NCBI GenBank assembly: GCA_041394945.1
Contig: JAWKHH010000005.1
Coordinates: forward strand, 682,001 to 746,000
Direction: 5' to 3'
Length of the DNA stretch: 64,000 bases
Source: Bryobacteraceae bacterium
GTDB taxonomy: Bacteria > Acidobacteriota > Terriglobia > Bryobacterales > Bryobacteraceae
Position numbers and translations under genes: made by a program. Each line of letters begins with the position of its first letter. The stretch's first letter is position 1. The notes below the pieces were generated by a model. The model did not search any database. It was not told where the DNA came from and was given only the letters and a program-made list of their open reading frames with translations. Positions 17,445-26,708 of the stretch are shown here, in pieces.

Positions 17445-18847
17445 TCACGCGACGCCACTTCCTCCCCGCGCTCGCCGCGCCCGCCTTCGCGCAGAACCGT
17501 GCCTCCCAGAACAATGGCGCGAAGCCGAACGTGCTGATGATCGCCGTCGACGACCTCAATGACTGGGTCGGCTGCCTCGGCGGCCATCCCGATGCGCGCA
17601 CGCCGAATCTCGACCGCCTCGCCGCCAAGAGCGTGCTCTTCACCAACGCGCACTGCGCCGCGCCGCTGTGCAACCCCTCGCGCGCCGCCATCATGACCGG
17701 AATTCGCCCGTCCACCTCCGGCGTCTACGACAACAATCAGCCGATGCGAAAATCGCCCGTGCTGAAAGACGCCGTCACCCTCACGCAGCACTTCCGCGCC
17801 GGAGGCTACCGCGTCATCGGCGGCGGCAAGATTTACCATGGCGCGTATCCCGATCCGCCAAGCTGGGACGCTTACTTTCCTTCGCAGACCAAGAACAAGC
17901 CGAACGATCCGCTGCCGGCGAAGTTACCTGCCAATGGCATCCCGAAAACCGGCCACTTCGATTGGGGTCCGGTCAGTGAGCCCGACGCGAAGATGGGCGA
18001 CTACCAGGTGGTCGATTGGGCGCTCTCCGAGTTCGCGAAGAAGCAGTCGCAGCCTCTCTTCCTCGCCTGCGGCCTCTTCCGTCCGCACCTGCCCTGGCAC
18101 GTCCCCGCCAAGTACTTCGACCTGTTTCCCAAAGAGAAGATCGCACTCCCCCGCGTGAAGCAGGACGACCTCGACGACATCCCGCCCATCGGCATCAAAT
18201 TCGCCAAGCCCAACGGCGACCACAAGAGCGTCGTCGAACACAACCAGTACCGCGAAGCCGTGCAGGGTTATCTCGCCTCGATCGCCTTCATGGACGCGCA
18301 GCTCGGCCGCCTCCTCGACGGCTTCGCGAAAAGTCCCCTCGCGCAAAATACCATCGTCGCCCTCTGGAGCGATCATGGCTGGCACTTAGGGGAAAAGTTA
18401 CACTGGCGCAAGTTCACTCTCTGGGAAGAAGCCACCCGCAACGTCTTCATGATGAACGTTCCCGGCCTCACTCAGCCGGGCCGCTGCCATCGCCCCGTGA
18501 GCATGATGGATCTCTACCCCACGCTCACCGATCTCTGCGGACTTCCCGCCCGGAAGGAACTCGAAGGCGTCACGCTCCGGCCACTGCTCCGCAATCCCCA
18601 GGCGGACCGCGCCATTCCCGCCGTCACCACCTACTTCCGCAACAACCACTCCGTCCGCGACGAGCGCTGGCGCTACGTCCACTACACCGACGGCGGCGAA
18701 GAGCTGTACGACCACAGCGCCGATCCGCAGGAGTGGACCAACCTGGCCCAACGCAGCGAGTATACGGCCGTGAAGAACGATCTGGCGCGCTGGCTGCCTG
18801 AAGTGAACGCCGTCGAATCCGTGCACGAACGCAACGGCGGCGAGTAG
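17441..18847 (+). CDS. Sulfatase family protein (iduronate-2-sulfatase-like)
   Basis: A 468-residue exported sulfatase. The N-terminus MITRRHFLPALAAPAFA is a signal with a twin arginine. NVLMIAVDDLNDW supplies the metal-binding Asp pair, C77 in CNPSRAAIMTG is the canonical CxPSR formylglycine site, and ALWSDHGWHLGEKLHWRKFT and the C-terminal DERWRYVHYTDGGEELYDH blocks match the iduronate-2-sulfatase-like group. It is third in an operon with an oxidoreductase and an RraA-like protein, implying coordinated attack on a sulfated sugar or uronic acid. Its end lies four bases from the convergent membrane-protein gene. Exact substrate not assignable. Confidence 0.95.
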   Translation: MITRRHFLPALAAPAFAQNRASQNNGAKPNVLMIAVDDLNDWVGCLGGHPDARTPNLDRLAAKSVLFTNAHCAAPLCNPSRAAIMTGIRPSTSGVYDNNQPMRKSPVLKDAVTLTQHFRAGGYRVIGGGKIYHGAYPDPPSWDAYFPSQTKNKPNDPLPAKLPANGIPKTGHFDWGPVSEPDAKMGDYQVVDWALSEFAKKQSQPLFLACGLFRPHLPWHVPAKYFDLFPKEKIALPRVKQDDLDDIPPIGIKFAKPNGDHKSVVEHNQYREAVQGYLASIAFMDAQLGRLLDGFAKSPLAQNTIVALWSDHGWHLGEKLHWRKFTLWEEATRNVFMMNVPGLTQPGRCHRPVSMMDLYPTLTDLCGLPARKELEGVTLRPLLRNPQADRAIPAVTTYFRNNHSVRDERWRYVHYTDGGEELYDHSADPQEWTNLAQRSEYTAVKNDLARWLPEVNAVESVHERNGGE

Positions 18848-18851
18848 CCGG

Positions 18852-20051
18852 TCAGGCTTCGGAGACGTCGCCCGCCGGCGGCGCTGCCAGCCGGTGCACC
18901 ACCGCCGCCATTGCCACGAACGCGCCGTAGGTCAGCCACGGTTCCCACCCGCCGCGCGCGAGCGAAAGCGCCTTCAGGATCGCCACCGCCACTCCCGTCC
19001 AGGTGATCAGCAGGAACGCCCGCCAGACGAACGCTTCCGACCGCCGCGCCGAGGCGACCGCCCACGCCATCACGACGCTCGTCAGCAAGCCGGCCACGCG
19101 CACCGGCCCGATCGCCGCGCCTTCGCCGTATAAGTCATCGACGAAGGCCATATAAGTCGTCGTCAGCGCCAACTGCAGCGCCACCCCCGGCCGGTTGCTC
19201 ACCGCCCACAGCGCCACCGCGCCTAGCGCGAGATAGGCGAAGCGAAGCGGGACCAGAGGATCTGCGAAGTACAACGCCGCCGCCGCGGCCACGCCGATCG
19301 CCACTTCCTTCCACAACCCGTCGTCCTGGGGACCGCCCCGGCCCCCCGGACGAACGGCCTGCGCCGCCCATGCCAGCCCCACGCCGAACAGGAACCCGAA
19401 CGTGAACTCCATCCCCTTCCACCAATCGAGCCGCGGGACCCCGGAGTAATTGCGGCCCCAGTGCTGCACCAGTCCGCCGAGCCCGAATCCGAGTCCGCCG
19501 AACAGGAATCCGGCCGCCGCGAACCGCCAGCGCCACAGGTACACACACGCGGCGAGGCCCGCCAGCAGAAACCCGCACCACACCTCCTCGCGCGGCCGGT
19601 CCACCGGATTCGAGAAGTAGATCCACTTGGGATTGTTGACGAGCTTCCAGCCGATGGTGGTGGCGGCGATCAGGATTCCCGCGAGCCCGGCCGTTTTCGC
19701 GGGAGTGGGTCCTTCCAGGCCGTACTCGAGGAGCGCGCCGCCCACCAGACCCCAGATCGCGCCTTTGAGCGAGAGCCCGAAAATGCCCCACCACATCGTC
19801 GCCGGCGCCATCGCGTAACCGACGGTTTGGCCGTAGGTCATCTCGCCGCCAATACCGATGCCCACCGCGCCGAACGCCGCAGCCACCGTCGCGCGGTCGC
19901 CGCCAATGCCGTGAAAATGACAGATCAGCAGGGTCACCATCGCGCCCGGGATCATGGCGCCGAACGGCCCGCCGCCGATGAAGCCGCGCATGCCCCAGCC
20001 GAGCGACATCGCTACACCGCAAAGCAGAATCGTGCGAACGCGCGGGGACAT
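18852..20051 (-). CDS. Polytopic membrane protein of unknown function
   Basis: A 399-residue integral membrane protein with roughly ten to twelve hydrophobic helices, rich in Gly and Trp. I start it at MSPRVRTILLCGVAMSLGWG (20051) because the open frame upstream is polar, has no helix and overlaps the previous gene. Visible features are GWGMRGFIGGGPFGAMIPGA in helix 1-2, GEMTYGQTVGYAMAPATMWW and NPKWIYFSNPVDRPREEVW, which sits in a loop. I do not recognise a characterised family. It follows the SRPBCC gene by 23 bases on the same strand and is convergent with the sulfatase. Transport or enzymatic membrane function cannot be distinguished. Confidence 0.8.
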   Translation of the reverse strand: MSPRVRTILLCGVAMSLGWGMRGFIGGGPFGAMIPGAMVTLLICHFHGIGGDRATVAAAFGAVGIGIGGEMTYGQTVGYAMAPATMWWGIFGLSLKGAIWGLVGGALLEYGLEGPTPAKTAGLAGILIAATTIGWKLVNNPKWIYFSNPVDRPREEVWCGFLLAGLAACVYLWRWRFAAAGFLFGGLGFGLGGLVQHWGRNYSGVPRLDWWKGMEFTFGFLFGVGLAWAAQAVRPGGRGGPQDDGLWKEVAIGVAAAAALYFADPLVPLRFAYLALGAVALWAVSNRPGVALQLALTTTYMAFVDDLYGEGAAIGPVRVAGLLTSVVMAWAVASARRSEAFVWRAFLLITWTGVAVAILKALSLARGGWEPWLTYGAFVAMAAVVHRLAAPPAGDVSEA

Positions 20052-20074
20052 CTCAAGAGGATATCGCGGCGCGG

Positions 20075-20611
20075 TCAGTCCATTCGGCGATACCGCCGGA
20101 TGTCGTCCCCGGTCACCGGCTGCGCGCGGACGATCAACGGCGGCCGGACTTGCGTCACCTCGCCGAGCAAATCGCCAATCGCACGCTGCCGGTACTGGAA
20201 AATCTCGATCAACTGATCCCCGATCTTCCACGAGTGCGCCAGCCACCCGAGTGGACCGAACGGCAGCACGTAGCGCACCTCGTCGGCCACCACCGTGCCG
20301 TCAGTGTCTTCAGTGAACGAGTGCAGGTGGCGCCAGAGAACGTAGGGTCCGCGATCCTGGAAATCGATGAACCGGTGAGGCGGTTCGTAGTCGGTGATGA
20401 GCGTGCTCCAGGCCACTGGCAGGCCCAGCCAGCGAATCCGGTAATCGATCCGCGCGCCGCGCCGCATCACGATCTCCTCGGCCGTGGTGATCCGGAAATT
20501 GAGCCAGGGCGGCGTGATCCGAGCGAGGTTGCGCGGGTCTTCGAAGACGGCGAAGGCCTCGGCGAGAGAGCGGCGGGTCTTCAACTCGCAGCGCAGCAGG
20601 TAGGAGCGCAC
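20075..20611 (-). CDS. SRPBCC family protein (COG4276-like)
   Basis: A 178-residue START-like SRPBCC protein. It opens YLLRCELKTRRSLAEAFAVF, and PPWLNFRITTAEEIVMRRGA plus DRGPYVLWRHLHSF are characteristic of the COG4276 group of predicted ligand-binding proteins that often sit beside NAD-dependent epimerases. No signal peptide. It appears to be co-transcribed with the downstream membrane protein. The fold has a deep hydrophobic cavity, but the ligand and any catalysis are unknown. Confidence 0.88.
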   Translation of the reverse strand: MRSYLLRCELKTRRSLAEAFAVFEDPRNLARITPPWLNFRITTAEEIVMRRGARIDYRIRWLGLPVAWSTLITDYEPPHRFIDFQDRGPYVLWRHLHSFTEDTDGTVVADEVRYVLPFGPLGWLAHSWKIGDQLIEIFQYRQRAIGDLLGEVTQVRPPLIVRAQPVTGDDIRRYRRMD

Positions 20612-20715
20612 CAGTCAATGATAGCGGCGGAATCCCTGTCCTGCTCACGCGCCGGCGCAAGTTCTCATAAACTGTTAGGTAACGGTACGAAATCGCCGAT
20701 CTTTCGGGGGTGACG

Positions 20716-23700
20716 ATGGGGACTGGCGGAAAAATCTGGATCGCCCTGGCCATGGCAGGGCTGCTTGACGCGCAGGGGGTGATCACCACCGTCGCCGGAA
20801 CGGACTGGATCTTCCCGCGGTCCACCATGCCGGCAATCGATGCGCCCCTCGGCCTTCCCACCGGGCTCGCAATCGATCCGGACGGCAGTCTCCTCGTCCT
20901 CGATTCGTTCAACCAGATGGTGCTGCGCATCACGCGCGATGGCGTCGCCACGGTGATCGCGGGCAACGGACTGGGCGGCTACTCGGGCGACCTCGGTCCG
21001 GCCACGCGCGCATCGATGCTCTATCCCAACGCCTTCGCCGTCGACGCCGCCGGCAATCTCTACGTCGCCGACACCGAAGGCCGTTCCATCCGCGCCGTCA
21101 CACGCGAGGGAATCATCGGATTGATCTCCGGCGGCGGCGATGCCGTTCCGGCCGATGGCGTCCGCGCCGCCGACGCGCAGTTCTTGAACATCACCTCGCT
21201 CGCCATCCTCCCCAACGGAGATCTCGCGGTGGCCGACGACCGTCTCAACCGCATCTTCCGCATCGGCGGTGACGGCATCCTGCGACTCGTGGCAGGCACC
21301 GGGCGATGCGAATCGGCGGGCGATGGCGGTCCGGGGCGCGGCGCCTCCGTTTGCGAACCGGACGATCTCGCCGCCGACGCCCAGGGCAATCTCTATTTCA
21401 TCGATGTCGTCGCGCGGTTCGAAGGCATTCGCCGCGTGCGGCGAATCGCTCCGGACGGCACGATCGCCGCCTACGCCGGCAACGGAACGTCCGGCCGCGT
21501 GCTCGGCGGCCGCCCGGCGACGGATACGCCGCTGCAGCCGACCACGGTGGCCGTTCATCCGAAGGGCGGCATCGTCATCGCCTCGGCGGTGATCACGGCG
21601 GAAACCAACCGCGCCACGACGGACCTGGCGCGCGTCGACGCCGACGGCCGCATCGAGCTGTTCCCATCCGCCGACCTCGCCGACATTCTGCTCACGAAGC
21701 TCGCCGTCGACGGCGAGGGCTTCGTCTACGCGGCCACTGCGCTGCCCACGCGCCTGTTCCGCGTCTCGCCCGATGGTTCCGTTGAGCACATCGCCGGCAA
21801 CGAGCGGTTCCGTTTCGGCGGCGACGGCGGTCCGGCGGCGCTGGCGCTGATCAACGCGCCGATGGGCCTTTCGCGCGATCGCGACGGCAACCTGTTCATC
21901 GCCGAAGCCGGCGACGGGCGAATCCGGAAAATCACGCCCGATGGGATCATCACGACCGTAGCCGGCAGCGGCCGCCTTCAGGTGGAGGCGCCGAAGCCGG
22001 GCACCAAGGCCACCGAGAATCCGCTGCTGCAGCCGTTCCTCAGCACGGTCGGTCCGGATGGCCGCTACTACTTCACCACCTCGTTCGGCATCCACCGCCT
22101 GAACGACGACGGCAGCCAGACCGCCGAGCCGTATCCCGCGCCCGGGCCCGGCGGCATCGCCTTCGACGCGTCCGGGAACCTGCTCTACGCCGATCGCGGA
22201 CGCAACTTCATGTTCCGAGCCAGGAACGGCGCGCCAAATTCGTTGTTCGCCTTCGACGCACTGGTGGCAGGCGTCGGACGGGCTTCCTCGAACGGCGACG
22301 GCGGTCCGGCGACAGCGGCCGGTTTGAACGCGCCCGCCGATATCGCCATCGATCCGGCCGGCAACATCTACGTGAGCGAAAGCGCCGGCCATCGGGTGCG
22401 GCGGATCGACCCTGCCGGCGTGATCACGACGTTCGCGGGCAACGGCGAAGCGAGCGACCAGCCGATCCCTTCCGGACCGCGCCCGGCCACCTCTATTTCG
22501 CTCACCCAGCCCACCGGTCTCGCGTTCGATAACAACGGCGACCTGCTCGTCAGGAGCGTCGGGCACATGAGCCGCGTGACGCGTTCCGGACAACTCGAAG
22601 TGATCGCCGGCGTGGGCCCGAGCGCCGTCGGCAGCGTCATCTTCGGGGACGGCGGCCTGGCGACCGAGGCCGCGCTCGGCCCTTACGGCGACATCGCCAC
22701 CGACGAGCTGGGCAACATCTACCTCACCGAGGTGGAGAACCACCGGGTGAGAAAGATCCTTTCTGAGGCGCCCGCGTTTCGCGTCTCTACCGATTCGCTG
22801 ACCTTCGCCGGAGCTTCCGCCGGCGCGCCGTCTCCGGCGCAGACGCTCGTGGCGACGGGCGACATTCCGGGGCTCGGCTTTGCGATCGCTGCGCGCACGG
22901 CCGACGGGGTCGAATGGCTGCGCGTGAATGCGTCCGCCGGCGCCACGCCGCTGCTCGTGCAGGTCACCGCGGACCCGGCGAAGCTCGCGCCGGGCGTCTA
23001 CACCGGGACCATCGAGTTCACCGTCCCGCTCGGACGGCCGAAAGTTTTCCCGGTGGCGGTGCGATTCGAAGTCGGAGCGGCGCTCGAGCCGAACCTGCAG
23101 GTGGACAAGCGCTCGGTCACGTTCACGTATCCGAAGACGGCCGCCACGCGCTCGCAGAACCTGCTGCTGACGAATGCCGGGAGCGGCGAAATCGCCGTCG
23201 AGGTTGCAACGCCGGAGGGCGCCTTCCTGCGCGTGTCACCGCCGGTGGGCACGGTGACGCCGGGGCAGCCACTACAGTTGACCGTATCGGCCGACCCCGC
23301 CGGGCGGCGTCCCGGACTCTACGAGAGCGTGGTGACGATCCACGGGGCCGGAGCCACGCGGCAAGTGCCCGTGACGATGACCATCGGCGATCGCGAACAC
23401 GCGATCCAGCTTTCGCAATCCGGCCTTTCCTTCCAGGCCGTGGCAGGCGGCGGCGCCGTGCCGACGCAGGCGTTTGGCATTCTGAATGCTGGTAACGGCG
23501 CGATGCCGTGGCGCATCTCCACTTCGACGCTCGCCGGCGGCGCCGAATGGCTCGCCGTTTCGCGGCAGAACGGCGCCACCGAGGCCGCGGCGGGCTCCGT
23601 TCCCACGGTGGACGTGCGGATCGATCAGGCCGGTCTCGCGCCGGGCGTCTATCACGGGCTCGTGCAAGTGGAATCGGACGACGCAGCCAACTCGCCGCAA

Positions 23701-25128
23701 GTGCTGCCGGTGTTTCTCGAAGTGCTGCCGGCCGACGCGCGTCCGGCGAGCATCGTGCAGCCCGGCGAGTTGACGTTCACGGGTGAGGCCGGCGAGGCGA
23801 TCGGCTCACAGGAGTTGACCGTGTTCAACCTCACGCGAGACGCGGTGGCCTTCGGCTCGTCCGCGTCGCTGTTCGCGCCCAACCAGCCGCTGCAGTACGC
23901 GCCGATCGATTCGAACGTCGCGCCGAGTGAGCCGCAGCGCGTGGTGCTGCAGCCGCAGGCGCACCAACTCCCTCCCGGCGCCTACCGCAGCGATCTCTCG
24001 TTCCAGTTCGCCGACGGCGTGGTGCGCCGGGTGGCGGTAAACGTGGTGATTCGCCCGCCGTCGTCGGCCGCTTCGAAAGACGGTGCGCGCGCCGCAGATG
24101 GCTGCTCGGCCAAACGGCTGATCCCTTCGCTGCGCTCGCTGGGGCAGGCGTCGAGCGTTCCGGCGGGATGGCCGGCCGGGGTGGTGGTGGACGTGACCGA
24201 CGACTGCGGAACACCGATGCTCGAAGGGACGGTGACGCTCGCGCTTTCGAACGGCGATCCGCCCGTGGCGCTCGAATCGCTGCGGGACGGACGCTGGCAC
24301 GGTACGTGGACGACGCGCAGCGGGCGGCCGGGTCCGGTTACCGTGCGCGTGGTTGCGGAGAACAACGCGTCGCAGTTACGCGGGGAGCAGGAGTCGGCGG
24401 CGGATCTGCGAGCGGCTGAGCAATCGCCGTCGCTGGTTGAGGAAGGGATCGTGAACGCGCCGCTCGCTCCGGGCGGGTTGTTGACGCTGTCCGGGGCGGG
24501 ATTCACGGTGAACCAGTCGCTCACAGCGGCGCCGGGAGAGGGGCTTCCGGACCGGTTGGGCGAAACCGAAGTGATCATCACCGGCCGGCGCGCGCCGCTG
24601 TTCTCTGCGGGCGAGGATCGCATCCAGGCGATCGTGCCGCTGACGGTGAATCCAAATACGCGGCACCAGGTCCTGGTGCGTCGCGGGGCGACGTATTCGC
24701 GAGCCGTGCAGGTGAACGTCGCGGCGGCGCGGCCGGCGATCGTGCTGAACCCGGATGGCGGGCCGAACCGGGCGTTGGCGCGCATCGTGCGGGAAGGGTC
24801 CGAGCCATTCTTCAATACGGCGGCGGCTCCGGCTCGCGCCGGCGATCGCGTAATGCTTGTGTGTACGGGGCTGGGCGCGGTGGACGATCCGGGGTTCGCC
24901 GCGGGCAGGCCGGCCGGGGCCGAGCCGTCGAAGGTGGTATCGCCGGTTGCGGTGAGGGTGGGCGGAGCGACCGCCGAAGTGGCCGCGGCGACCCTCGATC
25001 CGGGTGAGATCGGCCGGTACCTGGTGACGTTCATCGTTCCCAACGACGTCGCTGTGGCGGACGATGTGGAGCTGGTCGTGGAGGCGGAGGGGCAGACCAG
25101 CGCGGCGGCAGCCCTGGCTGTTCGCTAG
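20716..25128 (+). CDS. Secreted NHL-repeat protein with BACON-like domains and TIGR03437 C-terminus
   Basis: A 1470-residue secreted protein. The ATG at 20716 is five bases after GGGGG and gives a signal peptide (IWIALAMAGLLDA); a GTG two codons earlier is possible. Residues about 20-690 contain many NHL repeats, recognisable as GNLYVADTEGRSIRAVTREG-type units with ITTVAG and NGDGGPA spacers, likely forming one or two six-bladed propellers. Residues about 690-1110 hold several Ig-like/BACON-type domains (LSFQAVAGG, TPLLVQVTADPAKLAPGVYT). The last 250 residues match the TIGR03437 domain I associate with Solibacter (GGLLTLSGAGFT, VIITGRRAPLFSAGEDRIQA, RVMLVCTGLGAVD). Probably a surface binding or scaffold protein; no enzymatic motif is visible. 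Confidence 0.92.
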   Translation: MGTGGKIWIALAMAGLLDAQGVITTVAGTDWIFPRSTMPAIDAPLGLPTGLAIDPDGSLLVLDSFNQMVLRITRDGVATVIAGNGLGGYSGDLGPATRASMLYPNAFAVDAAGNLYVADTEGRSIRAVTREGIIGLISGGGDAVPADGVRAADAQFLNITSLAILPNGDLAVADDRLNRIFRIGGDGILRLVAGTGRCESAGDGGPGRGASVCEPDDLAADAQGNLYFIDVVARFEGIRRVRRIAPDGTIAAYAGNGTSGRVLGGRPATDTPLQPTTVAVHPKGGIVIASAVITAETNRATTDLARVDADGRIELFPSADLADILLTKLAVDGEGFVYAATALPTRLFRVSPDGSVEHIAGNERFRFGGDGGPAALALINAPMGLSRDRDGNLFIAEAGDGRIRKITPDGIITTVAGSGRLQVEAPKPGTKATENPLLQPFLSTVGPDGRYYFTTSFGIHRLNDDGSQTAEPYPAPGPGGIAFDASGNLLYADRGRNFMFRARNGAPNSLFAFDALVAGVGRASSNGDGGPATAAGLNAPADIAIDPAGNIYVSESAGHRVRRIDPAGVITTFAGNGEASDQPIPSGPRPATSISLTQPTGLAFDNNGDLLVRSVGHMSRVTRSGQLEVIAGVGPSAVGSVIFGDGGLATEAALGPYGDIATDELGNIYLTEVENHRVRKILSEAPAFRVSTDSLTFAGASAGAPSPAQTLVATGDIPGLGFAIAARTADGVEWLRVNASAGATPLLVQVTADPAKLAPGVYTGTIEFTVPLGRPKVFPVAVRFEVGAALEPNLQVDKRSVTFTYPKTAATRSQNLLLTNAGSGEIAVEVATPEGAFLRVSPPVGTVTPGQPLQLTVSADPAGRRPGLYESVVTIHGAGATRQVPVTMTIGDREHAIQLSQSGLSFQAVAGGGAVPTQAFGILNAGNGAMPWRISTSTLAGGAEWLAVSRQNGATEAAAGSVPTVDVRIDQAGLAPGVYHGLVQVESDDAANSPQVLPVFLEVLPADARPASIVQPGELTFTGEAGEAIGSQELTVFNLTRDAVAFGSSASLFAPNQPLQYAPIDSNVAPSEPQRVVLQPQAHQLPPGAYRSDLSFQFADGVVRRVAVNVVIRPPSSAASKDGARAADGCSAKRLIPSLRSLGQASSVPAGWPAGVVVDVTDDCGTPMLEGTVTLALSNGDPPVALESLRDGRWHGTWTTRSGRPGPVTVRVVAENNASQLRGEQESAADLRAAEQSPSLVEEGIVNAPLAPGGLLTLSGAGFTVNQSLTAAPGEGLPDRLGETEVIITGRRAPLFSAGEDRIQAIVPLTVNPNTRHQVLVRRGATYSRAVQVNVAAARPAIVLNPDGGPNRALARIVREGSEPFFNTAAAPARAGDRVMLVCTGLGAVDDPGFAAGRPAGAEPSKVVSPVAVRVGGATAEVAAATLDPGEIGRYLVTFIVPNDVAVADDVELVVEAEGQTSAAAALAVR

Positions 25129-25187
25129 CCGAGAGTGGGTTTCTTGCAGACGGCCACCGAAGAACGCAGGCGAGCACCGACAGGTGG

Positions 25188-26699
25188 TCAGCGCCGGAGC
25201 TCGGCTTGCTGGGCTCGTGTGAACCGGCAGCGCGCCGGCGCCGGAGCCGGCGTGGAGTCGGTCTTCGACAGGTTGATCCGCGCATCGTACAGGCACGGGT
25301 CGATGTCGAGCGCCTTCCGAAAGTCCGCGATGGCGTGGTCCCGCAGGCCGAGCGCCTCGAGCGCCACGCCCCGGTTGTTCAATGCGAGCGCGTCGCCGGG
25401 ATTGGCCGCCACCGCCCGGCCGAACTCGGTAAGCGCCTGGCTCGGATTTCCGAGTTCGAGATAGACCCGGCCGAGTTCCGATGCGATCGCCGGATCAGCG
25501 GGCGCGATGCGGCGCGCTTCGAGCAGGTGCCCGATGGCGTCGCGCGGCGGTACGGCTCGGGAGAGTTGAATGCGCGGCCGCACCTTCTCCGGCGCCTTGC
25601 GCACTGCGTCTTCCCAGAGCGCCGCCTCGGAATCCCATGCCGACGCGCGGGCCCACCCAAGCACACCCAACAGAACCACGAGCGCCGGGAGCAGAGCAGG
25701 GAAGCGAGTCCGTTCGAGCAGCAAACCGGCGACGGTGGCGAAGCCGAGCAGCGGGAGATACATGCGCCGGTCCGCGGCGAGATCGTTCGCGGGAAAGATG
25801 CTCGAGGTCGGCATCAACAGCGCGAGCCCGGCGAGGAGCCAGAGCGAAGAAAGAGACCGGCCGAGGTCGCGCCACGCGATATAGGCGAGTGCGGCGAGGA
25901 GAAGCCAGCACAGCACCCCGCGCCAGTCGGCCATGACGGCGATGGCCGGGTCCACGGTGAAGCCGGCGGGAACGGCCAGCATCCGCAGGTACCGGAGGAT
26001 CACCCAGCCCTGGGTGAGGAAGTAATCGAGCGGGGAGACGCCGGCGGCGGGTCCGGCGCCGGACCCCGGCACGGTTGCGGTGAGCAGCGCGACGCGGGCG
26101 ACGGCGGCCAGAGCCAGCGTGAACATGGACGCGATCGGCGCACGGTCGGCGGGGTCGCGTTCGCCCGCGATGTACAACAGCGCCAGCACCGCCGGGAACG
26201 CGGCGGCTTCTTCCTTGGCGAGCAGCGCGAGCGCGAACACGCCCACCGCGAGCCAGCGCCGCCGATGAGACCAGGCGAGGAACGCGGCGAACGTGAGCGC
26301 GGCGGCCAGCAACGTGGATCGCGCGAAGATGTACATCACCGCCTCGGCCTGAATCGGGTGGACGGCGAAAAGGAACGCCGCGATCAGCGCGGTCTCGACT
26401 GGGACGTAGCGTAGCAGCACCGTGAGCAGCAGCCACGCCGCGCCGATGTGCAGCGCGAGGTTGGCGGCATGGTAGCCGCTCGGGTCGGCGCCGCCAAGCC
26501 GGTAGTTGAGCCAGAAAGTGAAGTAGGTCAGCGGGCGGGATTGCTCGGGGCGCCAGACCGTGAGCCAGCCGTCGGGCGAAGTGATGGCGGGGTCCACGAG
26601 CAGGGCATGGTCGTCGTAGTGAAACGGAGCGTTCACCGCCGATCCGAAAACGATCAGGACCGCGATGGCAATGAACAGGTAGGGAACCGCGCGGCGCAC
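25188..26699 (-). CDS. TMTC-like polytopic membrane protein with C-terminal TPRs
   Basis: A 503-residue protein with about ten membrane helices followed by TPR repeats. The first loop contains FHYDDHALLVDPAIT, carrying an acidic pair typical of GT-C/PMT glycosyltransferases, and RPLTYFTFWLNYRLGG, YHAANLALHIGAAW and HPIQAEAVMYIFARST match the bacterial TMTC-like (transmembrane and TPR) group. TPR units at residues 410-475 include PAIASELGRVYLELGNPSQA and GDALALNNRGVALEALGL. Start is GTG. It is last in the five-gene operon, nine bases after the FGE-like gene. A role in protein or glycan glycosylation at the membrane is plausible but inferred from the fold only. Confidence 0.85.
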   Translation of the reverse strand: MRRAVPYLFIAIAVLIVFGSAVNAPFHYDDHALLVDPAITSPDGWLTVWRPEQSRPLTYFTFWLNYRLGGADPSGYHAANLALHIGAAWLLLTVLLRYVPVETALIAAFLFAVHPIQAEAVMYIFARSTLLAAALTFAAFLAWSHRRRWLAVGVFALALLAKEEAAAFPAVLALLYIAGERDPADRAPIASMFTLALAAVARVALLTATVPGSGAGPAAGVSPLDYFLTQGWVILRYLRMLAVPAGFTVDPAIAVMADWRGVLCWLLLAALAYIAWRDLGRSLSSLWLLAGLALLMPTSSIFPANDLAADRRMYLPLLGFATVAGLLLERTRFPALLPALVVLLGVLGWARASAWDSEAALWEDAVRKAPEKVRPRIQLSRAVPPRDAIGHLLEARRIAPADPAIASELGRVYLELGNPSQALTEFGRAVAANPGDALALNNRGVALEALGLRDHAIADFRKALDIDPCLYDARINLSKTDSTPAPAPARCRFTRAQQAELRR

Positions 26700-26708
26700 G
26701 GATTCCCG

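Noticed and set aside
20665..22743. Long minus-strand open frame opposite the NHL-repeat gene
   Set aside because: Its repeats mirror the NHL repeats on the other strand and it has no domain or start context of its own.
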